From NCBI GenBank assembly GCA_963729165.1, contig CAVSMM010000007.1, positions 186,001-250,000 of the forward strand: DNA of 64,000 nucleotides. Reading direction: 5' to 3'. This DNA is from JACCZX01 sp963729165. GTDB taxonomy: Bacteria > Pseudomonadota > Gammaproteobacteria > Burkholderiales > Burkholderiaceae_F. Each line of letters opens with the position of its first letter. The first letter of the stretch is position 1. Under the pieces are notes generated by a model. It was given only the letters and a program-made list of their open reading frames with translations, was not told where the DNA came from and ran no database searches. This document shows positions 16,583-24,951 of the stretch, piece after piece. Position numbers and translations under genes: made by a program.

Positions 16583-16753
16583 ATGACGCAAATTCCTCCG
16601 AGCCTTCTGTTTCCGCTGGTACAGCGGACGGATAAGCTGACGCGCGAGCCGACCGATCACCCGGATCGTATTCCGGTTGATCGTCGCAACGATCCGATTA
16701 CCCGTCGTCTTCGCGTGCTGGTTCGCCGCAGCCAGACGGATAGACCGAACTAG
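16583..16753 (+). CDS. Small basic hypothetical protein (56 aa)
   Basis: A 56-codon frame starting MTQIPPSLLFPLVQRTDKLT, rich in Arg, Asp and Pro, soluble, with no known domain. It is supported mainly by position: it begins 33 bases after a sigma-54-type promoter and is followed 71 bases later by a glycosyltransferase gene. The ribosome site (CGAGAGA) is weak. It may be a leader of the glycosyltransferase operon or not translated. Confidence 0.35.
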   Translation: MTQIPPSLLFPLVQRTDKLTREPTDHPDRIPVDRRNDPITRRLRVLVRRSQTDRPN

Positions 16754-16824
16754 CCCCACGCGAGTTTGCTCACCTCGAGTGCCGCACAATTGGCGGGCAT
16801 CGATGTTGCTTGCTGGGTTCAACC

Positions 16825-17980
16825 GTGCGCCTCGCCTACGTTACCGAAACCTTCCCGCCTGAAATTAACGGCGTTGCCTTAACGGCAGAGCGTTTTGTTA
16901 GTGGTTTACGCGCACGTGGTCATGCGGTCGATCTGGTACGACCCAAGCAGAAGAGCGAGCCGAACTTAAACGCGGAAAGCGAGCTACGGTCGCCGGGCGT
17001 ACCTATTCCGATGTATCGCGATCTGCGGTTCGGGCTGCCGATTGTTTCCAAACTGGCAAAGCGTTGGCGGAACGCTCGCCCCGATCTCGTTCACGTCGCG
17101 ACCGAGGGCCCGTTAGGGTGGGCGGCTATCCGCGCGGCGCGCGCCAACGGTTTACCGGTGACGTCCGACTTCCGCACGAATTTCGATCTCTACAGCGAAC
17201 ACTATGGCTTTGGCTGGCTGCGCGGCGTCGTGGGCGGTTACCTCAAACACTTTCATAACTCCACCGATAGAACGTTCGTGCCGACCTCGGCGGTCAGCAG
17301 TGCGCTGACCCAGCAGGGTTACGAGCGCACCGAAGTTGTAGGTCGCGGCGTCGATACCGAGATGTTTTCACCCTCGCACGCCAGCGCGGAACTGCGGGCA
17401 AGTTGGGGCGCGGCTGAGCGACAAGCCGGTACTGCTGTACGTAGGGCGCGTCGCGTCCGAAAAGAACGTGCCGCTCGCATTTCGTGCATTCGAAGCGGTG
17501 CGCGCTCGTGTGCCAGACGTACGGTTCGTGGTCGTCGGTGACGGCCCACTCCATGAAAAGCTTGCTCGCGCACACCCGGACGCGATTTTCGCAGGGCCAC
17601 AGCGCGGGGCGGCGCTCGCTCAGTACTACGCATCGGCCGATGTCTTCCTGTTTCCGAGTTTGACCGAGACGTTCGGCAACGTCACGCTGGAAGCACTTGC
17701 ATCCGGATTGCTCGTCGTCGCTTTTCGGTCCGGCGCGGCGGCGGTGCATATCGACGATTGCACCAGTGGAGTGCTGGTCGAGCCGGGCGATGAGCAAGGG
17801 TTCATCGCCAGCACGTGTGCGCTTGCCCAGCAGTTTCGCTGGCTCGCCATGATGCGCACGGGCGCACGCCGCGCCGCCGTCGCGGCCAGCTGGGACTCGG
17901 TGATCAATCGTTTCGAATTCTGCTTATCGGACGCAGCACATGCAGTCGAAGCACCTCTTGCTGGATCGTGCCCTGCGTAA
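16825..17980 (+). CDS. GT4-family glycosyltransferase (mannosyltransferase-like), frameshifted
   Basis: A GT-B glycosyltransferase of about 385 residues, starting at GTG 16825 (VRLAYVTETFPPEINGVALT). The acceptor half has VATEGPLGWAAIRAAR and SDFRTNFDLYSEHYG. After an extra G near 17413 the second half continues with LLYVGRVASEKN, VVVGDGPL and the ExxExxE-like FPSLTETFGNVTLEALASG. It is similar in layout to the Agt-like enzyme at 8128, so a lipid or polyprenol acceptor is possible. The stop lies inside the start of the PAP2 phosphatase gene, which implies coupling. Confidence 0.75.
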
Positions 17981-18500
17981 CGCGCGCCGCGACGTGTGGG
18001 TCGAACGTGACCTGCACTGGGCGCAGTGGGTGCATCGCGTTGCGCGTTATCAGACTCCGGTCAAGGCCTTAGTAATTATCAGCAAGCTGGGCGATGGCCT
18101 GTTTTGGTATGTGTTGATCGCAACGCTCGCCCTGATGGGTGGCACCAACGGCCGCGACGTGGCGGCTCAGATGTGTCTGGCGGCATTGCTGAACCTGCCG
18201 TTGTATTTCTGGCTCAAGCACACGATCGGCCGCCCGCGTCCTTTCGTAGCCTGTCCCGACATCCGAGCTTGCGTCCGCGCGCTCGATAAGTTCAGTTTTC
18301 CATCCGGTCATACATTGCATGCGGTGGCCTTTGCCGTCGTGTTTGCCTGGCATTTCCCGCTTGTCGGTGCGGGCCTGATTCCAGTGGTGCTTCTGATCGC
18401 CGTCTCGCGAGTCGCACTGGGCCTGCACTATCCAAGTGATGTTGCGGCCGGCGCGGCGATTGGCGCGGCGGTGGGATTCGGGGTCGTCCTGCTCTACTAG
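17940..18500 (+). CDS. PAP2-family membrane phosphatase
   Basis: A 186-residue inner-membrane phosphatase of the type that removes phosphate from phosphatidic acid, undecaprenyl diphosphate or similar lipids. The three acid-phosphatase motifs are intact: KHTIGRPRP, FPSGHT and SRVALGLHYPSD (catalytic His in HYPSD). Four to five membrane helices surround them. The gene overlaps the preceding glycosyltransferase by 41 bases, so the two probably act on one lipid or lipid-linked sugar pathway. Confidence 0.85.
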   Translation: MQSKHLLLDRALRNARRDVWVERDLHWAQWVHRVARYQTPVKALVIISKLGDGLFWYVLIATLALMGGTNGRDVAAQMCLAALLNLPLYFWLKHTIGRPRPFVACPDIRACVRALDKFSFPSGHTLHAVAFAVVFAWHFPLVGAGLIPVVLLIAVSRVALGLHYPSDVAAGAAIGAAVGFGVVLLY

Positions 18501-19105
18501 TTGCGCACTTGACTGCGATTTTCGACGCCGATCTTGTGCGGCGGAGCCAGCGGATCGAAGTCGACCCATTCGCCGTCTCGCCACTCCCCCTGTGCGCGCT
18601 CAAGATCTTCCACCGCGGCGGCCGCTAGCAGATCGATCACGGTCTTCTCGTTGTGAGGATCGACGCGGACGGCGAGGGTCATGCCACCCCGCCGCATGTC
18701 GACAGCGTCACTATCGGGCGTCCTCGTTTCGGTCTCCTGTTTCTCTTCGTGCGCGGTTCGTGTAGATGCAAGTGCGCCTGCCATGCCACCTACGTGCGCT
18801 CCCACTCCGGCCATTGCGACAGCGATGATGGGCGCAAGCGGTGGAATCGCAGCCCCCGCGATCGCACCGGCGGCTAGACCGGCCGCTGCGCCTGCGGCGA
18901 CGCCCGATGCCTGCCCAATATTGGACTCCTCGGTGCCGCTGTCAGCGACCATGTCGCCGCCAATCGGATACGTTCCGTGCTGCCCAGGGGGATTCACGTA
19001 GAACGCCTGCATGTCACTCGGTGCGATGCCGCGCGCTTGCAACTGCGCCATCAACTCCTCGGCGCGCTGCTGCGTTTCAACTCGTGCTGCGATGATCGTC
19101 GCCAT
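18497..19105 (-). CDS. Glycine-zipper stress protein (general-stress-protein-17M-like)
   Basis: A 202-residue protein starting MATIIAARVETQQRAEELMA, where the ribosome site GGAGA is well placed. The first 45 residues resemble the YflT/general stress protein 17M domain that begins many envelope stress proteins. The middle is a long Ala/Gly helix-packing segment (GVAAGAAAGLAAGAIAGAAI, then PPLAPIIAVAMAGVGAHVGG) typical of glycine-zipper membrane insertion. The C-terminus is soluble (TLAVRVDPHNEKTVIDLL). The gene is convergent with PAP2, with a four-base overlap. A sigma-54-type site lies about 175 bases upstream with a terminator hairpin between. Confidence 0.75.
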   Translation of the reverse strand: MATIIAARVETQQRAEELMAQLQARGIAPSDMQAFYVNPPGQHGTYPIGGDMVADSGTEESNIGQASGVAAGAAAGLAAGAIAGAAIPPLAPIIAVAMAGVGAHVGGMAGALASTRTAHEEKQETETRTPDSDAVDMRRGGMTLAVRVDPHNEKTVIDLLAAAAVEDLERAQGEWRDGEWVDFDPLAPPHKIGVENRSQVRN

Positions 19106-19160
19106 TGTGCTTATCTCCAAATGCGATTGTTGCAGTTTGAATGTGGTTGATTCTGCGGCA

Positions 19161-19188
19161 AAAAAAACCCCGCGAAGCACGCGGGGTT
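19161..19188 (-). terminator. Intrinsic terminator (or leader attenuator), minus strand
   Basis: On the minus strand AACCCCGCG-TGCTT-CGCGGGGTT is followed by a run of T. It could end the 19741-19301 gene. It also lies inside the leader predicted for the stress protein at 19105, between that gene and a sigma-54-type promoter. Confidence 0.85.
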
Positions 19189-19280
19189 TTGAAAAAGACC
19201 CGGCGTCTCGGGGAAGGGGAGGGGAGGGACGCGGGCCAAACAACCAACTGTCGAGGACAAATTGGTTGGCCAACTTAGTA

Positions 19281-19295
19281 GCAAGCACTGTGCCG
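19281..19295 (-). promoter_or_regulatory. Sigma-54 promoter, minus strand, toward the glycine-zipper gene
   Basis: The minus strand reads CGGCACAGTGCTTGC: GGCAC and TTGC with the correct ten-base spacing. It sits six bases past the stop of the upstream gene, and its transcript would have to pass the hairpin at 19188-19161. Confidence 0.6.
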
Positions 19296-19300
19296 GCGCC

Positions 19301-19741
19301 CTACTTTTGCGGCGCGGGGTTCTTCGCAGTGTCCGCCGGCACATCAAACTGCACCACGACTTGCTCTCGTTTGCTGGGGACGAGCGTCACACTGCGCTCT
19401 TGCGTACGCCCTGCGTGGGCAACGACCAGCTTGTAGTTTCCTGGCGCGAGATCAACCAACAGCCACGGCGCATCGAGTGGCAGATCCAGAAGCTTCTGGC
19501 CATTGGGCCCGGTAATCGTGACGTGCGTATCGGCCAGATATGCGCCGGAGGGCGATGAAATTACGAGCTGTAGCGAATATTTGTCTGCCATCTGCTTCAG
19601 TCGTTCAGATTCTTCGAGTCCAACACCCCCGCTCATATAGCTGCGGTCGTTCGCGGTACGGCCTTCTGTGATGGCGGCAGACGCGGTCAATGAAGCGAGA
19701 AGAAAAGACGCACTGAGCAACGTTGATTGAAGAGGGTTCAT
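19301..19741 (-). CDS. Secreted carboxypeptidase-regulatory-like protein
   Basis: A 146-residue periplasmic protein with signal peptide (MNPLQSTLLSASFLLASLTA, cleavage near TASA). The body has a short helix (GLEESERLKQMADKYSL) and then a beta-sandwich with SGAYLADTHVTITGPNGQK and LAPGNYKLVVAHAGRTQ, the look of carboxypeptidase-regulatory or transthyretin-like folds. The start at 19741 follows GAGGCTCACC; earlier in-frame Met codons would lie in the neighbouring gene. It is 28 bases after the DUF2334 gene on the same strand and could be the last gene of the glycosyltransferase operon. Confidence 0.7.
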   Translation of the reverse strand: MNPLQSTLLSASFLLASLTASAAITEGRTANDRSYMSGGVGLEESERLKQMADKYSLQLVISSPSGAYLADTHVTITGPNGQKLLDLPLDAPWLLVDLAPGNYKLVVAHAGRTQERSVTLVPSKREQVVVQFDVPADTAKNPAPQK

Positions 19742-19769
19742 GGTGAGCCTCTGGACGACGTGAAAGAGA

Positions 19770-20600
19770 CTAAGACAGCGATTCCGAAAGAGATCGCAAC
19801 GTAGTTGCGCGCTTGTCGCGACCAACCGATTGAATGCGCCATTGCCGCACGAACTCGGCCTTTGTGGTTGCGGTGCGGTGAGTCAATGCCCGTTCGAGCA
19901 AGCGCTGCCATGAACGCCGAACGAAGGGTGACTCAGCGTCGTTCGGATGCAGTCCAAGGCGCAGAACGGACGCGTTGGCGGTAACGCGCGACAAAACAGT
20001 ATTCCAAACGATTGATGTCGGTCGGCGCCATGCGCTGCGAACGCTGTAGGTCAAGCACGGCGCCGGAATTGCATGGACCTCGGGCAACGCGATGAGGTTC
20101 GTCAGCGTGCTCGTGTACTGCAAATGGTTCTGCGTGTGCAACGCCTTCCAGGCGCCGCTACCGAGCAGCCAGGCGGGGGCGACGAATCCTGACAACGGCC
20201 AGCCTCTCGCGGCAAACCAGCGGGCGCCGAGCGTCATTCGTTCGCGCGCTTCTTCTTCAGACAAACCGCAGAATTCGCCTTCGCCTGCCGTGTAAATGCG
20301 CCGACGGACCCAGTCGACGGCATCAGTGGGCACTTGCGGGTCGAGGTGAAAATATCCGTGCAGCGCCAACTCGTGGCCGAGGGCAAGTTGGGCGGTGATC
20401 GCATGCTCAAACTCCGGCTGCGCCGAGCATTGACCGTGATACGCGGGCACCACCAGTAACGTCAGAGGAATCTCAGCTACTTCGCGGACGGCAGCAAGCA
20501 CCCTTTGACACGAGGCCCACGTCGCCGGCGCAACATCGTGAAGCGACACGCAAAGCCACCGCTTCGGCTCCGCAAAAGTAATGGTTCGATCAGGCTGCAT
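19770..20600 (-). CDS. DUF2334 polysaccharide-deacetylase-like protein
   Basis: A 276-residue protein of the DUF2334 family, related to NodB-type polysaccharide deacetylases. It begins near a catalytic-type VSLHDVAPATW (Asp of the metal site), has LVVPAYHGQ, then HELALHGYFH (the HxxxH metal-binding region) and GFVAPAWLLG. It has no signal peptide, so it may act in the cytoplasm or on a lipid-linked sugar at the membrane. The start at ATG 20600 overlaps the preceding glycosyltransferase by 11 bases; an ATG at 20621 is also possible. Confidence 0.8.
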   Translation of the reverse strand: MQPDRTITFAEPKRWLCVSLHDVAPATWASCQRVLAAVREVAEIPLTLLVVPAYHGQCSAQPEFEHAITAQLALGHELALHGYFHLDPQVPTDAVDWVRRRIYTAGEGEFCGLSEEEARERMTLGARWFAARGWPLSGFVAPAWLLGSGAWKALHTQNHLQYTSTLTNLIALPEVHAIPAPCLTYSVRSAWRRPTSIVWNTVLSRVTANASVLRLGLHPNDAESPFVRRSWQRLLERALTHRTATTKAEFVRQWRIQSVGRDKRATTLRSLSESLS

Positions 20601-21756
20601 AGCGCTCGGCCGACTCCGCATCGTGCGGACGCGCCGAAAGACACAATGTCGTGTACCGATTCAATAGCTGCGCAAACGTGCGATTCGCATCGAACTGCAG
20701 CGCGCGCTTACGAGCTTCCGCTCGCAGCGTTGCTGCACAAGGCGCTATCGAAGAGATGACACTGGCAAAAGCCGCCGCGTCGTCGTGCTCGACACCGATC
20801 ACCGACTGACCGTCGATCAGATCGGTAAGACCGGCGCATGAACGGGCGACCACCGGCGTTCCGCAGGCAAGCGCCTCGAGTGCCGCGAGGCCGAACGTTT
20901 CCTGGTCTCCGGCGTGCACGAACAGATCGGCGCTGGCCAATGCGCGCGCGAGCGCTGCGGGGTCCGATCGATAGGGCAGCAGACGCAGCCGGGTCCCGCG
21001 AGGTGGGCACGGACCATCGCCCATCGCAACCAATAGATACGGAGGTCCAAGCCGATCGACCGCGGCTGCCAGCCGATCCAGATTCTTTTCGGGGGCGAAG
21101 CGCCCCGTATATAGAAGCACGATGTCCGATGAGACGCACCCGAGCTCTTCGCGCCACTTTGGGTCGTGCGAGCGAGGGTGGAACGTACTGCAATCGACAC
21201 CGTGCGACTGGAGCACCACGTTATCGAGACCAAGCTGCCGCAAGGCGTCGGCGGCCCAGTGGCTGGGCGCAAAGACGGCGTCGAAACGATGATAAAGATG
21301 ACGTAAGTATTGCCGAACGAGAACGTGCGAGGCTCGCGGCATCCAGCGTTGCGCGAGCGCCTCGACATTGGAGTGACAAAACGCCGCCACCGGGACGCCC
21401 AAATGCTGACCCGCGTCCAATGCTGACCACGCACATCGATAGGGGTCGCCTACTTCAATGAGGTCGGGGCGCTGGCGAACAATTGCGCGTGCAGTGGCAG
21501 CACGTCGCAAGGGAAATCTATATCCGCCCGACATCGGCAGCGGCACAGCCGAGACGTGTTGCGTTTCGGATGTCGACGGCCCGGGCGCCATGATCGTGTG
21601 CCGCCAAGTCGAGTAGCTGGTTAGCCAGTCGCGCTTGCTACGCAGATAACGCGCAACGCCTCCGCTGCGCGGGCTCCAGAACATAGTGATATCTACAAGG
21701 TGGGGTCGAGCCGTCGCGCTGTCGACCGAGCCCCCCGGCATTTGAAATTGGTCCAC
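20590..21756 (-). CDS. GT4-family glycosyltransferase
   Basis: A 388-residue GT-B glycosyltransferase. It starts at GTG 21756 behind GGAGG. The N-terminal half has DITMFWSPRSGGVARYLRS, and the donor half has LLYTGRFAPEKNLDRLA, LVAMGDGP and HAGDQETFGLAALEALACG with the conserved Glu pair. It is followed by a DUF2334 deacetylase-like gene with overlap, so the pair probably modifies one glycan or glycolipid. A sigma-54-type promoter 34-47 bases upstream makes it part of the local RpoN group. Confidence 0.85.
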   Translation of the reverse strand: MDQFQMPGGSVDSATARPHLVDITMFWSPRSGGVARYLRSKRDWLTSYSTWRHTIMAPGPSTSETQHVSAVPLPMSGGYRFPLRRAATARAIVRQRPDLIEVGDPYRCAWSALDAGQHLGVPVAAFCHSNVEALAQRWMPRASHVLVRQYLRHLYHRFDAVFAPSHWAADALRQLGLDNVVLQSHGVDCSTFHPRSHDPKWREELGCVSSDIVLLYTGRFAPEKNLDRLAAAVDRLGPPYLLVAMGDGPCPPRGTRLRLLPYRSDPAALARALASADLFVHAGDQETFGLAALEALACGTPVVARSCAGLTDLIDGQSVIGVEHDDAAAFASVISSIAPCAATLRAEARKRALQFDANRTFAQLLNRYTTLCLSARPHDAESAERYAA

Positions 21757-21789
21757 CCTGCCTCCGGCTGCCTAGTATCCCCAATTAAA

Positions 21790-21804
21790 GCAAAACCGGT
21801 GCCG
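21790..21804 (-). promoter_or_regulatory. Sigma-54 promoter for the glycosyltransferase-DUF2334 operon
   Basis: The minus strand reads CGGCACCGGTTTTGC, giving GGCAC and TTGC ten bases apart. The predicted start is about 20 bases before the GTG at 21756. It is only 13 bases from the plus-strand site at 21818. Confidence 0.65.
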
Positions 21805-21817
21805 ATGTGACCGGCAC

Positions 21818-21833
21818 GGGCACGAAACCTGCC
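21818..21833 (+). promoter_or_regulatory. Sigma-54 promoter for the DUF2383 gene
   Basis: GGGCACGAAACCTGCC has a perfect GGCACG and CTGC in place of TTGC, with GG and GC ten bases apart. It lies 39 bases before the ATG at 21872. Confidence 0.6.
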
Positions 21834-21871
21834 GAGCGGTGTCCTCGCATCGATAAACCAAGGGAGCTGCG

Positions 21872-22324
21872 ATGGAACGCGACGACGTCGTCGAAACACT
21901 GAATGACTTGATTGAAAACTGCAAGGACGGTGAGTATGGGTTTCGTACCTGTGCAGAGCACGCCAAATCGGCGAACTTGAAAAGCGTCTTCACGCAACGC
22001 GCAGCGGAGTGTCGCTCCGCAGCACAGGAGTTACAAACGCTGGTGACCCGTTTTGGCGGCAAGCCCGATACCGGCGGGACCGTTTCCGGTGCGGTACACC
22101 GTGGTTGGCTCGCCGTTCGCGGCGCGATTGCTCTTGATGACGATCAGGCCATGCTGAACGAATGCGAGCGCGGCGAAGATATTGCTATCAACCGTTATCG
22201 CAAAGCGCTCGAAGAAGATCTGCCGGCTGACGTCGAACAGGTCGTTCGTCGCCAGTACGAGGGCGCGCGTCGCAACCACGACCAGATCAAGGCGTTGCGC
22301 GATAGCTATAAAACGACAGCCTAA
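21872..22324 (+). CDS. DUF2383 (PA2169-type) four-helix stress protein
   Basis: A 150-residue protein of the PA2169/DUF2383 family, a ferritin-like four-helix bundle often found in stress-response clusters, with no established reaction. It starts MERDDVVETLNDLIENCKDG and keeps the family features YGFRTCAEHAKSANLKSVF, QRAAECRSAAQELQ and the C-terminal ARRNHDQIKALRD. The ribosome site is AAGGGAG. It has a sigma-54-type promoter and is followed 76 bases on by a lipoprotein gene on the same strand. Confidence 0.85.
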   Translation: MERDDVVETLNDLIENCKDGEYGFRTCAEHAKSANLKSVFTQRAAECRSAAQELQTLVTRFGGKPDTGGTVSGAVHRGWLAVRGAIALDDDQAMLNECERGEDIAINRYRKALEEDLPADVEQVVRRQYEGARRNHDQIKALRDSYKTTA

Positions 22325-22400
22325 CCGAGAGCTAAAGGTCTTTTTGCCACAGCGAGGCATCGACGAGGTAGAGTCTTCCTGCCTGTGAGGAGACAAAATA

Positions 22401-22739
22401 ATGGCCAAGAATCAAAAAATGTCGCGGATCGCTCTAGTCTCGGTGTTGTTTGCCGCAGTTTGTTTGGGGTGCAGTGACAAGAAAACGGTCACAACTACCG
22501 TACCTCCCGCGACGAGTGCGCCTGCGAGCGCACCGTCGCCGGGTTCCTCGCCGTCAACCTCACCGGTGATCGTGCCCGGCACAGCGGAGGACGTCACCAA
22601 AAAGGGAACTAGCACCGGGATGGTCGGTGGCGAGTCCGGAACAGTAGCCTCGAGTGGCAAGCCTGGCACGGGGACCGATAGCGGAGCTGGGACTGGCGCC
22701 GCGCAAGGCAGCGACAGCAAGACCACCGACAAGAAATAG
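22401..22739 (+). CDS. Thr/Ser/Gly/Pro-rich lipoprotein
   Basis: A 112-residue putative outer-membrane or periplasmic lipoprotein. The signal SRIALVSVLFAAVCLGC ends in lipobox CLGC. The mature part is low-complexity (VTTTVPPATSAPASAPSP and a Gly/Ser/Thr tail ending TTDKK), so it is probably disordered. The ribosome site GAGGAGA is strong. No sigma-54 site was seen in the 76 bases upstream; it may be co-transcribed with the DUF2383 gene. Confidence 0.75.
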   Translation: MAKNQKMSRIALVSVLFAAVCLGCSDKKTVTTTVPPATSAPASAPSPGSSPSTSPVIVPGTAEDVTKKGTSTGMVGGESGTVASSGKPGTGTDSGAGTGAAQGSDSKTTDKK

Positions 22740-22745
22740 TTTGCC

Positions 22746-24149
22746 TTAAGGGTTACCGGTCATCGATTCCGGCTTTACCCATTTGTCGAAATCTTCGGCA
22801 GTGGTGTGTCCGAGCTCGGTCGCGGCTGCGCGCAGTGTCGTGCCATGGCGATGGGCATGTTGAGCAATTTTTGCCGCCTTGTCGTAGCCGATATGAGGCG
22901 CCAATGCAGTGACCAGCATTAACGATCTGTCCACCAGCTCAGCAATGCGATCGGGCCTTGCGACGATGCCAGCGACACAATGGCGGTCGAAGCTCACGAT
23001 GGAGTCCGTCAGCAATCGAATGCTCGACAGCGCATCGTGCGCCAGGACGGGACGGCACACGTTCAGTTCGAAATTACCCGCTGATCCCGCGATGTTGATC
23101 GTCACGTCATGCCCGAAGACCTGCATGCAGACCATGATCAGCGCCTCACTTTGAGTCGGGTTGACCTTTCCCGGCATGATCGAGCTGCCGGGTTCGTTTT
23201 CAGGCAGCGCGATTTCTCCGATGCCGGAGCGCGGGCCGCTCGCCAGCAGGCGGATGTCGTTTGCGATTTTCAGCAGTGCCGCAGCGAGCGTCTTTAAAGA
23301 GCCGTGCGTGAAAACCAGCGCATCACTTGCGGCTAGCGCAGCGAATTTGTTCGGCGCAGAAAAGAACGGCAATGCGGTGGCCGCCGCAATGTGCGCCGCT
23401 ACGAGTCTTCCGAAGTCGCGGTGGGTTGCGATTCCGGTACCGACCGCCGTGCCGCCAATCGCGAGTGGCAGCAAACTTTCGATGCCGTGCCGGACGGCGC
23501 CTTGCGCAAACTCAATCTGCGCTGCGTAGCCCGAAAATTCCTGACCAAGGGTGAGCGGTGTTGCGTCCTGCAAATGGGTGCGGCCGATCTTGACGATGCG
23601 ATCGAACTCTTCCGCTTTGTGCGTCAGCGATGCCCGCAGTCCTTCGAGCGCGGGCAGCAGCCTTTCGCTGAGTGCTTTCGCGACAGCGATGTTGATTGCG
23701 GTTGGAAATACGTCATTGGTCGACTGGCCCCTATTGACTTCATCGTTCGGATGCACCGTCCGATCAACGCCGCGCTGAGAACCAAGAAGCTCAGAGGCTC
23801 GGTTCGCGAGCACTTCGTTGAGATTCATGTTGGTCTGCGTGCCCGAGCCGCTTTGCCATAACGACAGTGGAAATTGATCAGCGTGCTCGCCGGCCAACAC
23901 TTCACCGGCCGCAGCGGCAATCGCTGCAGCATGGGCTGGATCAATTACGCCGAGCTCCGAATTGACTAGTGCCGCTGACCGCTTGACGAGCGCCAACGCC
24001 CAAATCAGTTCAGGCGGCATACGTTCGCTGGAGATCGCAAAATGGTGAAGCGCGCGCTGTGTCTGAGCACCCCACAGCTTGTCGCTGGCGACTTCGATGT
24101 CGCCAAACGTATCGTGCTCGATGCGGAAGGTCGGTTTAGCGTCGCTCAT
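22746..24149 (-). CDS. fumC: Class II fumarate hydratase FumC
   Basis: FumC interconverts fumarate and malate in the TCA cycle without an iron-sulfur cluster. The 467-residue product has the full length of the family and the superfamily signature GSSIMPGKVNPTQ. The N-terminal DTFGDIEVASDKLWGAQTQR, the substrate motif SGTQTNMN and the catalytic-His stretch KIGRTHLQDATP are intact. It is a lone gene on the minus strand, convergent with the lipoprotein, and is a housekeeping gene inside the stress region. Confidence 0.95.
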   Translation of the reverse strand: MSDAKPTFRIEHDTFGDIEVASDKLWGAQTQRALHHFAISSERMPPELIWALALVKRSAALVNSELGVIDPAHAAAIAAAAGEVLAGEHADQFPLSLWQSGSGTQTNMNLNEVLANRASELLGSQRGVDRTVHPNDEVNRGQSTNDVFPTAINIAVAKALSERLLPALEGLRASLTHKAEEFDRIVKIGRTHLQDATPLTLGQEFSGYAAQIEFAQGAVRHGIESLLPLAIGGTAVGTGIATHRDFGRLVAAHIAAATALPFFSAPNKFAALAASDALVFTHGSLKTLAAALLKIANDIRLLASGPRSGIGEIALPENEPGSSIMPGKVNPTQSEALIMVCMQVFGHDVTINIAGSAGNFELNVCRPVLAHDALSSIRLLTDSIVSFDRHCVAGIVARPDRIAELVDRSLMLVTALAPHIGYDKAAKIAQHAHRHGTTLRAAATELGHTTAEDFDKWVKPESMTGNP

Positions 24150-24252
24150 AGCAGACCATTCAACGAAGCATAGTGCGAGCGTCGCTTAGGTTGCTACAAC
24201 AAGCGCGCGGTGACCAACGTGGACTTTGTTTTTGTGGCGCGCGAGGAGTCAC

Positions 24253-24951
24253 TCACCGACACGGCAACCTAAGCGCGATACACGGTCGGGATGCATCCGC
24301 ATCGACCTGCAGCTCGCCGTTATGCAAGGCGGCTACCAGCGTACTGATACGCAAATCGAGCAAAGCGGCCTCGGACCATTCGGGTTCTTGCGCGGTTCCC
24401 GAAACGGCGAGGACGTACTGACCTCGATCCAGGTCAGTTTCGACCTCAATCGTTGTGGCTTCGCGCGCGCGTCGCGTAACAATGGCGAGCATCCGGTACG
24501 CCAGTCGCGTTAAACGCCGCACATCCCCGCTCACAGTAACTTCGGCAGCATCGAACTTGGGCTGCAGCGAAACGCTGTGCAACGAAAGCAGGCCTGCAAG
24601 CTGGTTAATAGCTTCAGCGACGGCTTCGTCCATTTTCAGGGCAACCGTTTGCAGTTGCAACGCCCCAAGAATGGCGCGTCCATCATCGACGAAATCCTCG
24701 AGTAGCTGAGTTTGTTCGCGCGAGTTACGCGCGATCACATCGGCCACGTGCTTTTCACGCACGGCATCGAGCCCGCCCTTTTGCAGCAAGTGAGTCCAGC
24801 CCAGAATCGTATTGAGCGGCGTGCGCAGATCGTGGTTGAACCGACTTAACAATGCCGCCATCAGCGCGACTCGCCCATCAGCGTCAAGGCGCTCCAGCCA
24901 ATGGACGCCACATCGAGGGTCAATAGCAGCGCCGGGTGCGGTTGTGATCAT
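24253..24951 (-). CDS. Histidine kinase-like protein with degenerate ATPase domain (possible phosphotransferase)
   Basis: A 232-residue cytoplasmic protein with no sensor or membrane part. It has a clear HisKA helix with phospho-acceptor His (SRFNHDLRTPLNTILGW, about residues 36-52), then a region aligning with HATPase_c. The N-box is lost (RLAYRMLAIVTRRA, no Asn), and neither G1 (DxGxG) nor G2 (GxGLGL) can be found (YVLAVSGTAQEP, LDLRISTLVAALHNGEL). It therefore should not bind ATP like a kinase. The shape recalls ChpT-type histidine phosphotransferases. It sits between the two orphan NtrC-family regulators, which lack kinases of their own. The start at ATG 24951 was chosen because upstream sequence is not HK-like. 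Confidence 0.7.
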   Translation of the reverse strand: MITTAPGAAIDPRCGVHWLERLDADGRVALMAALLSRFNHDLRTPLNTILGWTHLLQKGGLDAVREKHVADVIARNSREQTQLLEDFVDDGRAILGALQLQTVALKMDEAVAEAINQLAGLLSLHSVSLQPKFDAAEVTVSGDVRRLTRLAYRMLAIVTRRAREATTIEVETDLDRGQYVLAVSGTAQEPEWSEAALLDLRISTLVAALHNGELQVDADASRPCIALRLPCR

